Positions 53,759 to 63,434 of a DNA stretch of 64,000 bases are shown here, piece after piece; within the stretch, counting starts at the first letter, position 1, and every line of letters begins with the position of its first letter. The stretch lies in the NCBI RefSeq assembly GCF_000149955.1, contig NC_030988.1, forward strand, positions 3,445,993-3,509,992, given 5' to 3'. Below the pieces are notes generated by a model. The model had not been told where the DNA came from, searched no databases, and worked only from the letters and a program-made list of their open reading frames with translations. The DNA comes from Fusarium oxysporum f. sp. lycopersici 4287 (taxonomy: Eukaryota > Ascomycota > Sordariomycetes > Hypocreales > Nectriaceae). A program made the translations under genes and the position numbers.

Positions 53759-56700
53759 CAGCGCAGCCCCCAGATCAAATCCAATCAAACAAATTGCCAA
53801 ACAAATCAATCAAATATGCCAAAATTTTATTTCAATCAAACAAATACAAAATCCTCGATTTGAAATAACATTTGATATATTTGATACACAATATGCCATC
53901 CAGCGTCCATGCTGCCAGACCGTTGACCGCGCTTTCACAGCTTACCCGGAACCTGGCTGGTGAGCGACCCCAGCCAATCAAAGTCATCCATCAAGCCTTC
54001 CATTAGTGAGCTACCCCAGTACCACGGTCAGGCTGGTGGGGGAGAAAGTAGCTCCTTAACTTTTACGTCCCGTCCTCGCGACATCAAGTCGCGTCGGTGC
54101 TAGTTTGTTTACCTTTCAACGCGTACCATTCCTCCCACGAGTCGACGCCTAACCCGATGGAATCCGACGACATCATGCTTCCTTCGCCTCCACCCTCTGC
54201 CTTTTCTTTTCTTCGACCACCGAGGAATTTGGCGAGTCAATTCGAGCTGACGACGCAGTCGGCATTGCCAGACCACCCTACTGTTGCAGATCTTCCGCGA
54301 GCAGTGTGGAGGAACAAACGATATGTTTTGGAAGAGTCCTTGTCCCGGAAGGGCTCGAAGGGCCGGAAGAGCTGGATCAAGCGCCATGGATTTTTTCTTG
54401 TTGAGATCGACACTAACGACAGTCCTTTGAGTCCTTACTGGGCCTGTCGTTTGTGTGACGCGAAGGGTCAGCCTGAGTTCTTCGCCGCTGCTGCTACGAG
54501 TTCGGCAGCGGACCATCTCCGCAAGTATGTGAATGTGAATGTGACGTCGCGAGCTTGAGCACTATTGACCAACGCCAGGTCTCACAGGATTTTCGAGAGC
54601 AGTCAAGCAGCTGATCCAGATCTGTCAACCGATGAATCTGAACGGCCTAAGCGACGACGCTTGCAGTACAGCGCCGTGCCGCGTGCTAGAGTCAAGATGA
54701 TCCGAGAACTGAGCCTGGGACTTCTGATCAACACCAATGTTCCTTTTTCCTTCTTCAGCGATACATTCTTTCAGCAGCTCGCTTGGCAGCTTGACCCTCA
54801 CCTAGCTGACCAGATACCATGGAGCCGGCAATCGATGGGCCGTTTGCTGGATGACACGTACAAGTCTAAGAAAGATGAGATCAAGCAGGAGCTCTCAGAT
54901 GCCCTTACTAAAATCCATCTGGGGTTCGACCTGTGGACATCGCCTAATCGGCATGCTGTTATGGCAGTCACAGCTCATTTTCTTGACCGCCAGGGCAAGC
55001 ACCAGTCGCGCCTATTGGCACTCCGTCGCCAGCTAGGGTGTCATAGCGGAGAAAGTCTTGCGGTGACGCTCGGGCAAGTTGTGCGAGAATGGAAGATAGA
55101 GGACCGAGTCGGAACCGTGATCTCGGACAACGCATCTTCAAACGACAGCTGTCTCGTGAACTTTTACGGAGATCTCGACGCAGAGATGAGTCTGGCGGAC
55201 GTTCGGGCCAGACGTATGCGCTGCTATGGGCATATCCTGAACCTGGTTGCTCGCGCCTTTCTCTACGGCGAAGATTTCGAGTCTTTCGAGGCCGAATCGC
55301 AGGTATTTGATCTTCTCGGCCGGCGCGAGGATGACCTACGACACTGGAGAAAGAAAGGGCCGGTGGGAAAGCTCCACAATGTTGTCAAATTCATCAGATC
55401 TTCCCCTCAGAGGTGTGAGCTCTTCAAAAGGATCTCACGCGAGAACGACGAAGCACAAGAATACCTCTTGGCGAGTGAGTCGACGGCAGAGCTAGAGGTC
55501 GTAATGAATAACGATACGAGATGGAAACTCCACTTATCTCATGATCTCTCGAGCGCTCGTCAAGCAGGGAGACATCAGGGCGTTCTTGGTCCACCCAGAA
55601 GTGGAGAAATGGCTACCGGAGGCCGACATGCTGAAGGGAGATGACTGGAGACTGTTGGCAGAAATCAAACTTATTCTTGAGCCATTCTATCTACAGACTA
55701 TGAGAACGCAGGGCTGGGGGCAGCGAAGGAGGTAACGGACGGCTCTGGGAAGTGATGACGGGTATGGAGTACTTGCTGGAACACCTAGAGGATCGGAAGC
55801 TGTTCCATCATGCCGTTCCAGACGAGGCAGGGGGGCAGGACACCAACTCGCAGGCCGAGCTGGCTCGAGGGCGACCAGACCGTAACCGGCAGCTTCCTGC
55901 TCGATTTAGGGATTGCGAGACGGATATCCATCCGCGAAAGTCCAGGCAAGGCCCCTTGTCAGATCGTGGCTCGAGACAATGCGATGATGGATCAGGCAAG
56001 CCATCAGGATCATTAGGAATCGATGACATGGGAAAGGATCACCGACACTATTTAAGACTGTCCATCATGACTGCCTGGCAGAAACTAAACGAGTACTACA
56101 CCAAGCTTGGAGACTCACCGTTGTTCGCTGCATCCATCATCCTCCACCCATCACTCGGCATGAACTATCTGGAGGTGAACTGGGCGTCGGAAGAGCAGCT
56201 TGTGTGGGTGAGGGATGCCAAAATTGGACTGTCTGACTACTTGGACCGTTGGTACCACTGCAACCGGCCGGTGGATGAGCAGCAGAAGATGATCATGGAC
56301 ACATCGACATCCTTAAGCGTACCAAGGACGACAACTGAAGTTAGCGTGTTCAAGCAATGGATTAAAAGCAGGACAGCGAAGACCACGGTGATGGGAAGCG
56401 AGCTTGAGCGGTATCTGCGGCTAGAGCCGCAAGAGACTGAGGATCCAATCGAGTGGTGGATGGCTCACCAGGGACAATTCCCGATGATCAGCCAATTGGC
56501 TCTCGATATACTCGCGATACCGGCGATGGCGACTGATTGCGAGAGGTCGTTCAGCCTAGCCAAGCTAACGCTGACGACGCAGAGGCTTTCGATGACGACG
56601 GAAACGCTGGAGAAGTTACAATGCCTTAAGAACTGGGTCAGACATGGTGCGGTGAAGCTAGGGGCGACAATAGGTGGGGGGGAGGAGGTCCAATGGGAGA

Positions 56701-56852
56701 TTGGAGATGTTAGCATGGAAGCATAGAGAGTCAGATTTGAAATATTTGAAATATTTGAATAAATATTTCAAACAACAAATCCAGTCTTGAGAGTTATCAA
56801 ATATCTCAAATATGACCCCGGATTTGATTTGTTTGATTTGAGGGCAGCGCTG
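53759..56852. mobile_element. hAT transposon, 3.1 kb, with TIRs and 8-bp duplication
   Basis: The termini are CAGCGCAGCCCCCAGATC on the left and, inverted, CAGCGCTGCCCTCAAATC on the right. The identical 8-mer CGCTCCAT lies immediately outside each end (53751-53758 and 56853-56860). Subterminal regions are rich in TTTGAT/ATCAAA motifs on both sides, likely transposase binding sites. It carries a hAT transposase gene on the plus strand with frameshifts. The host gene reads through when the element and one 8-mer are removed. Confidence 0.95.
54157..56726 (+). pseudogene. hAT transposase with two homopolymer frameshifts
   Basis: Exon 1 (54157-54524) joins exon 2 at 54579 across a 54-bp intron, completing a BED-type finger: WACRLCDAKG, then DHLRKSHRIF. 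The catalytic region follows (FDLWTSPNRHAVMAVTAHFL, VISDNASSND, RMRCYGHILNLVARAFL). The frame shifts at about 55523, where TGGAAACTCC would need one A fewer to read NSTYLMISRAL, and again at about 55720 in a G run before GNGRLWEVMTGMEYLL. The C-terminal dimerisation domain is clear (PIEWWMAHQ, ILAIPAMATDCERSFSLAK, then LQCLKNWVR). A poorly matching segment near 55830-56030 suggests further damage. Sequencing error at the two homopolymers cannot be excluded. Confidence 0.85.
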
Positions 56853-57269
56853 CGCTCCATTGCCGCATTCTGCCTCTGCTGGGATTTCCTTTGGCGATGT
56901 GCTTGCTGAAGAAGGATGGACCGAATCGGCCCTGACCTGTCTACCAGCGCCGGGCCTCCGACGAAGATGAGACGTTTCTCCTGGCTCTCTCCACGTCGTG
57001 GCGGCATCTGATGTGATGTCGTTCAATCTCTTTGAGTGGAGATTCTGGACCCTTCTTTCGCCATCTGGTAAAGTGGTGGGGCCAAAACCCCTCATTTCCA
57101 TAGCCATAAACCAGTACCATAAAGATAAGGGAACCTGCAAAAAATATCTAAAACATTATTATCGTTGGTCTTCTAGTCTATAATATGACGCAACGATGAG
57201 ATTCGAGGAGAGGATGCCAGAGACCGTCGTCAAATTCCACCTACACCAACAATGTCGCAGGCGATAAAC

Positions 57270-58017
57270 TCAGTTTGTGTCGGGTGTTGTCGGATCATCT
57301 GATACATCCGCAAGGTAGTGTATCACATCACCCAATAGCACTCCACTATCTCCAAACTTACATAACGGCTTTGAGTTTTGGAGCGACTTCATGACGCTCA
57401 ACATTAGTTGTCGATGTCGCCGAAGATCCTTGATCTCTGACCAAAGTGAATCATTCTCTTGAAGGAGAAGGGCGGCTTCGGTTGTGCTTTCGGTGTATTT
57501 GCAAAGGAGTGCTTCATATTCAGTGCGAGAATGATCCAACTGTTGCTGGAGAGCCTTCTGTAATTGGTCCTTGCGCTCACGAAAGCGACGTTGCGATTCT
57601 CGATTTTTCAACCGACGCCTCTGTAATACAGATCAGTCCGTCAATGCTTTTGTTTTGAGAAAACTTCATTCGTACGCTCTTTGCATTCCCAACTGTAGGG
57701 ATGGTGCAGCCTTCCTGGCCAATTCGTGTTGTGTAGTTGTCCAATGAGGGAGCCATTGTCGGACTAGCAATTAACCCGCTAGTTGAAGTTATCACTCTGC
57801 TGAGATGAAGGTTTTGAAAATTCACGTCTCCAAGATTCTAATGCGCGGTCAGCATAGGATTCATGTACTGATATGTAGGAAGATTAGGTACCCCATATAT
57901 AATATCTGAAGGTGTTGTAGTGCCGTCGACTACAGTCTCGCAAGGCGACAAGAGGGGATAAGTGACCTCATGGTGGAGAATTGTAGATGGCTCATCCAAC
58001 ATGGTTGAAAATGCCAT
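57270..58017 (-). CDS. bZIP transcription factor, three exons, 230-residue class (212 aa)
   Basis: Exons are 58017-57892, 57837-57676 and 57620-57270. Intron 1 is 54 bp (GTACCT, branch GCTGAC, CATTAG) and intron 2 is 55 bp (GTACGA..TTACAG). Intron 1 removes what would otherwise be an in-frame TAG. The basic region spans the second junction: RRRLKNRESQRRFRERK, followed by a zipper with LQKALQQQLDHSRTEYEALL. The N-R-x-S-Q-R-x-F-R-x-R signature is that of AP-1/Yap-like fungal bZIPs. The short C-terminus lacks clear cysteine-rich domains. The name in the call reflects size only; the target genes are unknown. Confidence 0.82.
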
Positions 58018-59881
58018 GACAAGAGGCTGATTTTTGTACAAAAATGATTATGATTGAATTAATATAACAAGAAATTGTAGTATATGAAATCGAGGAAGAC
58101 AACCGACTAGAAGGCATCCTGCTCCTGGCTTGCGGGTGGATGCCCATCTCTTATACTCTCACCTAATGGAAACTGATATGTTCTGGAGACCCGGAACCCT
58201 GGATCTTGGCATAAGCGGCAATTTGTCCTACTACATACCGAGCTAACCGAAAGCCGAAGGACCTAATGTCGTAGAGCTTCTCTGGTTTGTGGAAAGTTTA
58301 CATGGATTTCCTTTATCTTACCGGTCTTTAGCTGCGCCGTACAGATATGTCAGTTCGCTTAAAAACAAGTCCCGAGAATGGAGCGAGCTGAAGACGCTGG
58401 CAAATGAGAGATATTGACAGCATTACCTGTCTGGTTATAGCGCGCTCGCTAACTTGAGCCAATCACAACTAAGCAAAGCATTTCTGTATTCGGAATGGCT
58501 GCTCCATAATCCTTGGGAGAATCTCTAAAATTAGTTGGAATACTGATGATGTGACGCCTCAGAGCACGTATCAGTTAGAGTTCAGTAGGGAAACGTCCCT
58601 ACGTGACGTAAGGCATGAGTGAAAATTCTTAATCTCAGTACGGAGAAAGGAACACGGATCGAAAATTGGCTAAAATAAATAAAATAATCAATTCCTTAGA
58701 CTATAGAGTAGGTATTATAGTTTTAGAGCTGCGTTATCTGATCATATACTTGTCCAGCTCACTCTAAAATTTCAAGCTTATGCAACACTGGGAATATGGT
58801 TTTCTAGAAATGGTGAATTGATAAGGATAAAAAAGGTGAATTGACGCAGGACATGATAGCGCCGTGCTAAATTCCTACATAAAAAAAAGGCGAATTGGCC
58901 ATTTCACAATTACAATAAGTGATAGGGTCAGTAGGTTTTCTAATTTCATCAGTGCGGTATGAGAAACATAGTGCGTTCCCATCTTGTTATGACCCTAGCG
59001 GTTACGTTATGTGAACCCCATTATTTTTGTCCAATCACAGGAATAGATCTACCATCTCACATTAGACTGACCTTCTAAGACCTTCAGTCCACTAATAAGA
59101 TAAAGACTGATGACTTTCATTTAACAGTCCTTCAGACTGATATATAAATCATATCAGTCTAAATAGGACTGGCCTCATTATACTGTCAGTCCTTATAGAG
59201 ACCTCTAGTATATAGACCACATTCATTAGCACTTTTATAGATTCTAGCTCACTAGCTATCAATAAAACTTCTTTACATTAATTAAGCCTAACACGCATTG
59301 AATCTACCATTAAGAGATATAACACTTCAATAACGCTTAGTACCACACTCTATACAATCTGCTAACAATAAACTTAGCACGGCTTAGTTTACTATAGTTG
59401 GAAAACCCACCGTCACACTCTCTTTCTTTTCTATCTTTTATTTTCCTCTCTAGAAAATCTTCACTCTTTCTTATTTACTATATTTTAGTCAAAAAGAAAA
59501 CAAAATGGCAAAGATAGCTTAAATAGTTAATACTAACCCTATCCTAACCCTAACCATTGCAAAAGCTATAAAGCTTTAGCTACTGGGTAAGGAAGAAGTC
59601 GGTTGTTCTACAAGGGGCATAAACATATCAGTTCTGAGCAATGTGCTCATTACCCTTCACCGCGAAGGTTGGGTGGGGGGCCGCAAATTGGAACTGGATC
59701 ATTAATTTACAATGAATATAGTTTATTTATACATAATGAGCCGAAATAAGCCCAAACAAGGTGTCCAGAAGAGTCGTCTATATACCGACTGATGAGGCTA
59801 TGTGATGGGAGAGGAGAAGTGGGAGTCACCGGGTCGTACCATCTACCCATATCCCAAGTGACCATTCCACCCGCCTCCATC
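58018..59881. other. Long intergenic stretch: AT-rich, hairpin, telomere-like repeat
   Basis: A perfect 10-bp-arm hairpin lies at 59131-59157 (AGACTGATAT..ATATCAGTCT) within sequence rich in AGTCC/GGACT motifs, possibly a decayed MITE. CCTAACCCTAACC occurs near 59545-59557, a short interstitial telomere-like repeat. No gene was recognised. Confidence 0.5.
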
Positions 59882-60493
59882 CTAGAATCGGTTGGAAGGG
59901 AGCCTGACAGGTTGCAGTTAGACACAAGCCCTTTCTAGAACGTCATTGGTACGGGGACTTACCATTTGCCTCGCATCGTAATTACAACCCAGGGGTTACC
60001 CTCCTCGTCAATATCTTTCTCGACCTTGGTGCCGAAGCGGATAGCGCTCATGATACCGTCGCCGAATTTCTCGTTAAGGATAGCCTTGTATGCGTAGCCG
60101 TAGTTCTGGACAACCTCGTATAGGCGGTAGATAAGCGGCTCAACAGGAGGCATAGGGCCAGAGTGACCACGGTTAGGGAACACACCCATAGCATTAGTTA
60201 GCATTGGCAGGGGTAGATCGAGGAGCTGGGAGAGTTTCTCGATGTCCTCATCTGTAGCAGTAGTTTGGGCATAGAACAGTGCGGCGCATGCTACTTCGCT
60301 GCGCCCAAGATGCTTGGCAATAGCCTCAAAAGTGAGGCCTTTTGCCTGCTTGGCCTCGAACAGCGCGGTACAGTGAGGTGGAACCCTCTCTGCGATGAGC
60401 GGCTAGCAACTAAGGTCAGAGTCTTCTTGCGCCGCCTGTCCACGGGATGAGAGAACATACGTCGAGAGTTGCAAGTCGTCCTTCGAAAGACAT
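59882..60493 (-). CDS. cynS: Cyanase (cyanate hydratase), three short-intron exons, 164 aa
   Basis: Exons are 60493-60461 ([11 protein letters not shown]), 60402-59963 and 59903-59882, with introns of 58 and 59 bp. The last exon adds only LPSNRF, completing the family's GK-(W/F/Y)-LP ending. The N-terminal helical part ([20 protein letters not shown]) and the catalytic half are complete. The active-site Arg and Glu lie in YRLYE and the Ser in IMSAI, in the context [13 protein letters not shown]. Cyanase converts cyanate and bicarbonate to ammonia and CO2 as a cytosolic decamer. It is transcribed divergently from a beta-carbonic anhydrase gene, which can recycle the CO2 to bicarbonate. Confidence 0.95.
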
Positions 60494-61606
60494 TATGAGG
60501 GATGTAAAAGATATCGAGTGATAATTGTTTGCTGCTTGTGGAGTAGCGAGGAAGAGTAGTTGACTGGGACGAGGTGTATCAGGTATTTGTTGTGTTGGTT
60601 GTGATGGTAGAGGCCTTGATGAGAGATAGGAGAATCGGATGATGCCTGGTATTTTATAGTCCCTCGCAAGTCGCTTCTTGCTGCGACGCATGGTCTGATG
60701 TCATGCCGAGGCGACCGAGGATATGTGTGCGCTCCCTCATAGGCGAAGCATCAATGATGGTACACTATACGCAATGAATGAACTTTGTCGATGAAAGGGA
60801 ACAACACCCCCCTTGCTCTGACTTGGTCTCAGATATGGTCCCGAAGGTTCTCCGAGTCGGTGTCTTCGAGGATGAGGGAATGCTTTCTCCGCGGCCCCAT
60901 GCTTTGGTCGCATAAGGATCCTGATGCTGGCATCAGGATAACTCTTCTGAGCACGAGAAAAAGTCGCCCGCTGATCCGTTGTCTCGCTGTGTCAGCCCTG
61001 TGTCAGCCCTGTGTCAGCCCTGTTTCTGGTTAGTGTCGATGTCGAGCATCTCGGTGGGAACGGAGGTGGAGATGTTGGACCCTTGCCCCACCGACTCCAG
61101 GCACATGGTCGAGGAATTTATCGCAGACATGAATGGCGACATGGGCAAGCCTTACGACTGCACTATTGTTTGAGACATTGGACATTATCAAACGGAGTTC
61201 TCGAGGCAATTCTTTGCGAGCGTAGAAATTGGCTTACTGTTTCCGAGTCCCTGAAAAATCTACCCATCCCGCACGGCAGTCCTTGTCTCCCACTTTATCC
61301 CCGTAAGATCCGATGCGGCGCTTGCATCTTTGGAGACTTGGAGAGGCGCAGTTGCCGGGCGTCCGTCACCATCTCCGAAAGTCGACAGGAGCTTTGGCGG
61401 AGCGGCCGACGACATCGCCGCTTACCGGAATCACTCAGTCGCGAGAAATCAGATGCAACTACAAGGAACCCCCAACACCATGACTGCTTTTTCTTCTCGA
61501 CCACTTGCTTTTCTAACGAAACCCACGCATCTATCACCTTGAAACGCAGTCTTCTCTTCATTCCCCTCTCAATTCTGCAATACGCATATCTGAAAATTGG
61601 CCCATC
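60494..61606. promoter_or_regulatory. Bidirectional promoter region between cyanase and carbonic anhydrase
   Basis: The 1.1-kb stretch holds several GATAA cores on either strand (near 60519, 60938, 61117, 61186 and 61294), as expected if GATA-type nitrogen regulators control one or both genes. CT-rich sequence precedes the anhydrase ATG. Long plus-strand open frames here have no recognisable content. Confidence 0.5.
60987..61019 (+). repeat. Three tandem 11-bp repeats in the shared promoter
   Basis: CTGTGTCAGCC occurs three times without interruption and a partial fourth unit (CTGT) follows. It may be a minisatellite or a cluster of protein binding sites. Confidence 0.85.
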
Positions 61607-62275
61607 ATGGCTCAACGGGACGTCAGCGAGTATTTGCGACAGACGCATGCTCGCATCTTCGAAAACAACAAGAAGTGGGCAGAGCAGCAGCGCGCCAACA
61701 ACCCCGGGTTCTTTGACAAGATCTCCGCCGGCCAGAGCCCCGAATACCTTTGGATTGGCTGCGCAGACTCTCGCATCCCGGCTGAGCAGGTCACAGGCCT
61801 GGAGCCCGGCGAGGCCTTTATTCACCGTAACATTGCCAATGTTGTTCATAATATTGATCTAAATGCCATGTCTATCATCAACTATGCTGTGCATCACCTT
61901 GGCGTCAAGCATATTATTGTTTGCGGACACTACGGCTGCGGTGGTGTTCGGGCTGCTATGACTCCCAAGGATATGGGTTTACTCAACCCATGGCTGCGAA
62001 ACATCCGCGACGTCTATCGTCTTTATGAGAAAGAGCTCGATGCTATCACCGACGAGGAGCAACGGTACAACCGCCTGGTAGAGCTGAACGTGCGCGAGCA
62101 GTGCCGAAATATCGTTAAGACTGCTGAGGTCCAGCAATCATACGCCAAGAACAGCTTCCCTATTGTCCATGGCTGGGTGTTCAACCTCCACAATGGCCTA
62201 CTGACGGATCTCAAAATTGACTTCCCTGCCATGCTCAAGGACGTCCAGAAGGTCTACAACATCACTGAGGAGTAA
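61607..62275 (+). CDS. Beta-carbonic anhydrase, 222 aa
   Basis: A single exon from an ATG in TCATGGC context. The zinc ligands and dyad are all present: CADSR (Cys, Asp, Arg), and HIIVCGHYGCGGVRAA with the His-x2-Cys pair. GEAFIHRNIANVV and the dimer-interface C-terminus (FPIVHGWVFNLHNGLL) match the plant/fungal beta class. It interconverts CO2 and bicarbonate. No targeting peptide is evident (MAQRDVSEYLRQTHARIFEN), so the protein should be cytosolic, as cyanase is. The arrangement parallels the cynT-cynS pairing of Escherichia coli, in which anhydrase keeps bicarbonate available for cyanase. Confidence 0.95.
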   Translation: MAQRDVSEYLRQTHARIFENNKKWAEQQRANNPGFFDKISAGQSPEYLWIGCADSRIPAEQVTGLEPGEAFIHRNIANVVHNIDLNAMSIINYAVHHLGVKHIIVCGHYGCGGVRAAMTPKDMGLLNPWLRNIRDVYRLYEKELDAITDEEQRYNRLVELNVREQCRNIVKTAEVQQSYAKNSFPIVHGWVFNLHNGLLTDLKIDFPAMLKDVQKVYNITEE

Positions 62276-62722
62276 TCAAGACTGTTAAGAGTGGGTTGTG
62301 TACGGTTTATGCGCTGTAGTAGTGATTCATTAGTTTGGTGGGGGTACGGATTGTTGTCGCTTTGGGTGTGGTTTGACGCTGGCGGGTCGGCATTACTTGG
62401 GGTTGTTCACAGAGAGAGCCCCAATATCGAGTTGAACGGAGTTGTCGTGATAAGTCATCAATATACCATATATGGTCTAGATACTAGCCTTCGTCATTGT
62501 AAACTGCGTTGCAAGTGTCCTTGTTCCTTGGAGGAGGTAAACATCAACATATGGCATACTCTGCATTAGAATGACGAATAGGGATAGAAGTTTAATCTAG
62601 ATACAGATATATTCAGCCCACTGCATTAGCGGGGCTGGCAACACATGGTCCAGAAGGTCGGGAATCGGAGAGGATGATGCCGGTGAAACATCGGAGTAGC
62701 GAGTAGGATGAGCATGTACAAC
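62276..62722. other. 3' flank of the carbonic anhydrase gene
   Basis: No gene was recognised between the stop codon and the MITE. Confidence 0.45.
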
Positions 62723-62886
62723 CAGGGTGGCCATTTAGTCAGACTTAAGTCAGACTTGAGTCAGACTAACTAGTCACTAGTCAAAATTAGGAAGTGACTT
62801 AAGTCAGACTAGTGACTAGCTAGTCATGACTAACTGGTCAGTCAGACTAGTTAGTCTGACTTGAGTCTGACTAAATGGCCACCCTG
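62723..62886. mobile_element. 164-bp hAT-type MITE with 8-bp duplication
   Basis: The ends are CAGGGTGGCCATTTAGTCAG and its inverse; with one mismatch the pairing extends into AAGTCAGACT. The identical 8-mer TGTACAAC flanks both sides (62715-62722 and 62887-62894). The interior consists almost wholly of AGTCAGACT/AGTCTGACT and ACTAGT motifs, so the whole element can fold into a hairpin. The TIR differs from that of the autonomous hAT at 53759. Confidence 0.93.
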
Positions 62887-62894
62887 TGTACAAC

Positions 62895-63434
62895 TAAACG
62901 TACCACTCTTAGTCTGTGTCAGGGATTTGGCTATCCAAGAAGAAACTTCATACGGCCCTGTAGGGATTATTCAGCTGCACTCTGCAGCAATAGATCACAT
63001 CGTTACTGTTTTCGGAAATATTATCGTGCCGAGAACAGCCGAGCTGCGTAATGATTTGTATGGGAGGAATGAAGGGCTCATAGTCAGCAACAAAACTAGC
63101 GTTGGGTGACCTCCTCCACTTATTTCGCGCTCACATTCTTCTTAAGGATACCCGGCGTCTCTGACAAGGCGTAGCATGATTCAGGGTTGGGGCCGGCCGG
63201 CCGCTACGTGGGATAAGTGGGGCAGTGAACGGCGCTGATAAGTGGGACGGAGGAATAGCTGAGGTACTAACGCTAGACTGACGTTTGATCTACCGAGTCT
63301 ACTAATATAAATATTTCTCGGCTCGTCCGGAACCTGTTTACTCGGTCGATTCACACGCATCAAGTAGCACATTCAAGCAAAGGCATCAAGTCACACACAT
63401 TAAGTTGGAGGCAGAATCAGAAACAACTTCAAAG
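62895..63434. promoter_or_regulatory. 5' flank of the SnoaL-like gene with paired GATAAG sites
   Basis: Two GATAAGTGGG motifs lie in the same orientation at 63212 and 63237, 25 bp apart. They could bind a GATA factor. The CT- and A-rich leader before the ATG is typical of fungal promoters. Nothing else was recognised. Confidence 0.4.

Larger units (their letters stand above)
52206..57007 (-). pseudogene. Fungal-specific regulator (no zinc cluster) split by a hAT element
   Basis: The 5' part (57007-56853) encodes MPPRRGESQEKRLIFVGGPA and PIRSILLQQAHRQRKSQQRQ, the N-terminal motif of zinc-cluster-less regulators. It stops at the 8-bp duplication. After the 3.1-kb hAT element, the same frame resumes at 53750 (ELLLRQRRDICACSDKAS) and runs through a typical C-terminal regulatory domain (KVQEILHFACTSIWPNFRPL, then IIMCILHLAVNETTDA). 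A second lesion follows: near 52425 the frame must shift to reach RRLLLWCVSVILVASDVG and the end at 52206. The gene is therefore inactive. Apart from these lesions it is well preserved, so the insertion is not ancient. Confidence 0.85.

Noticed and set aside
57838..57840. In-frame TAG suggesting that the bZIP gene at 57270-58017 is a pseudogene
   Set aside because: The TAG is the 3' end of a good 54-bp intron (GTACCT, branch GCTGAC, acceptor TAG) that keeps the frame.
61011..61862. 283-codon plus-strand frame overlapping the carbonic anhydrase gene
   Set aside because: Its composition is biased and it has no domain; its second half is the wrong-frame reading of the anhydrase gene.
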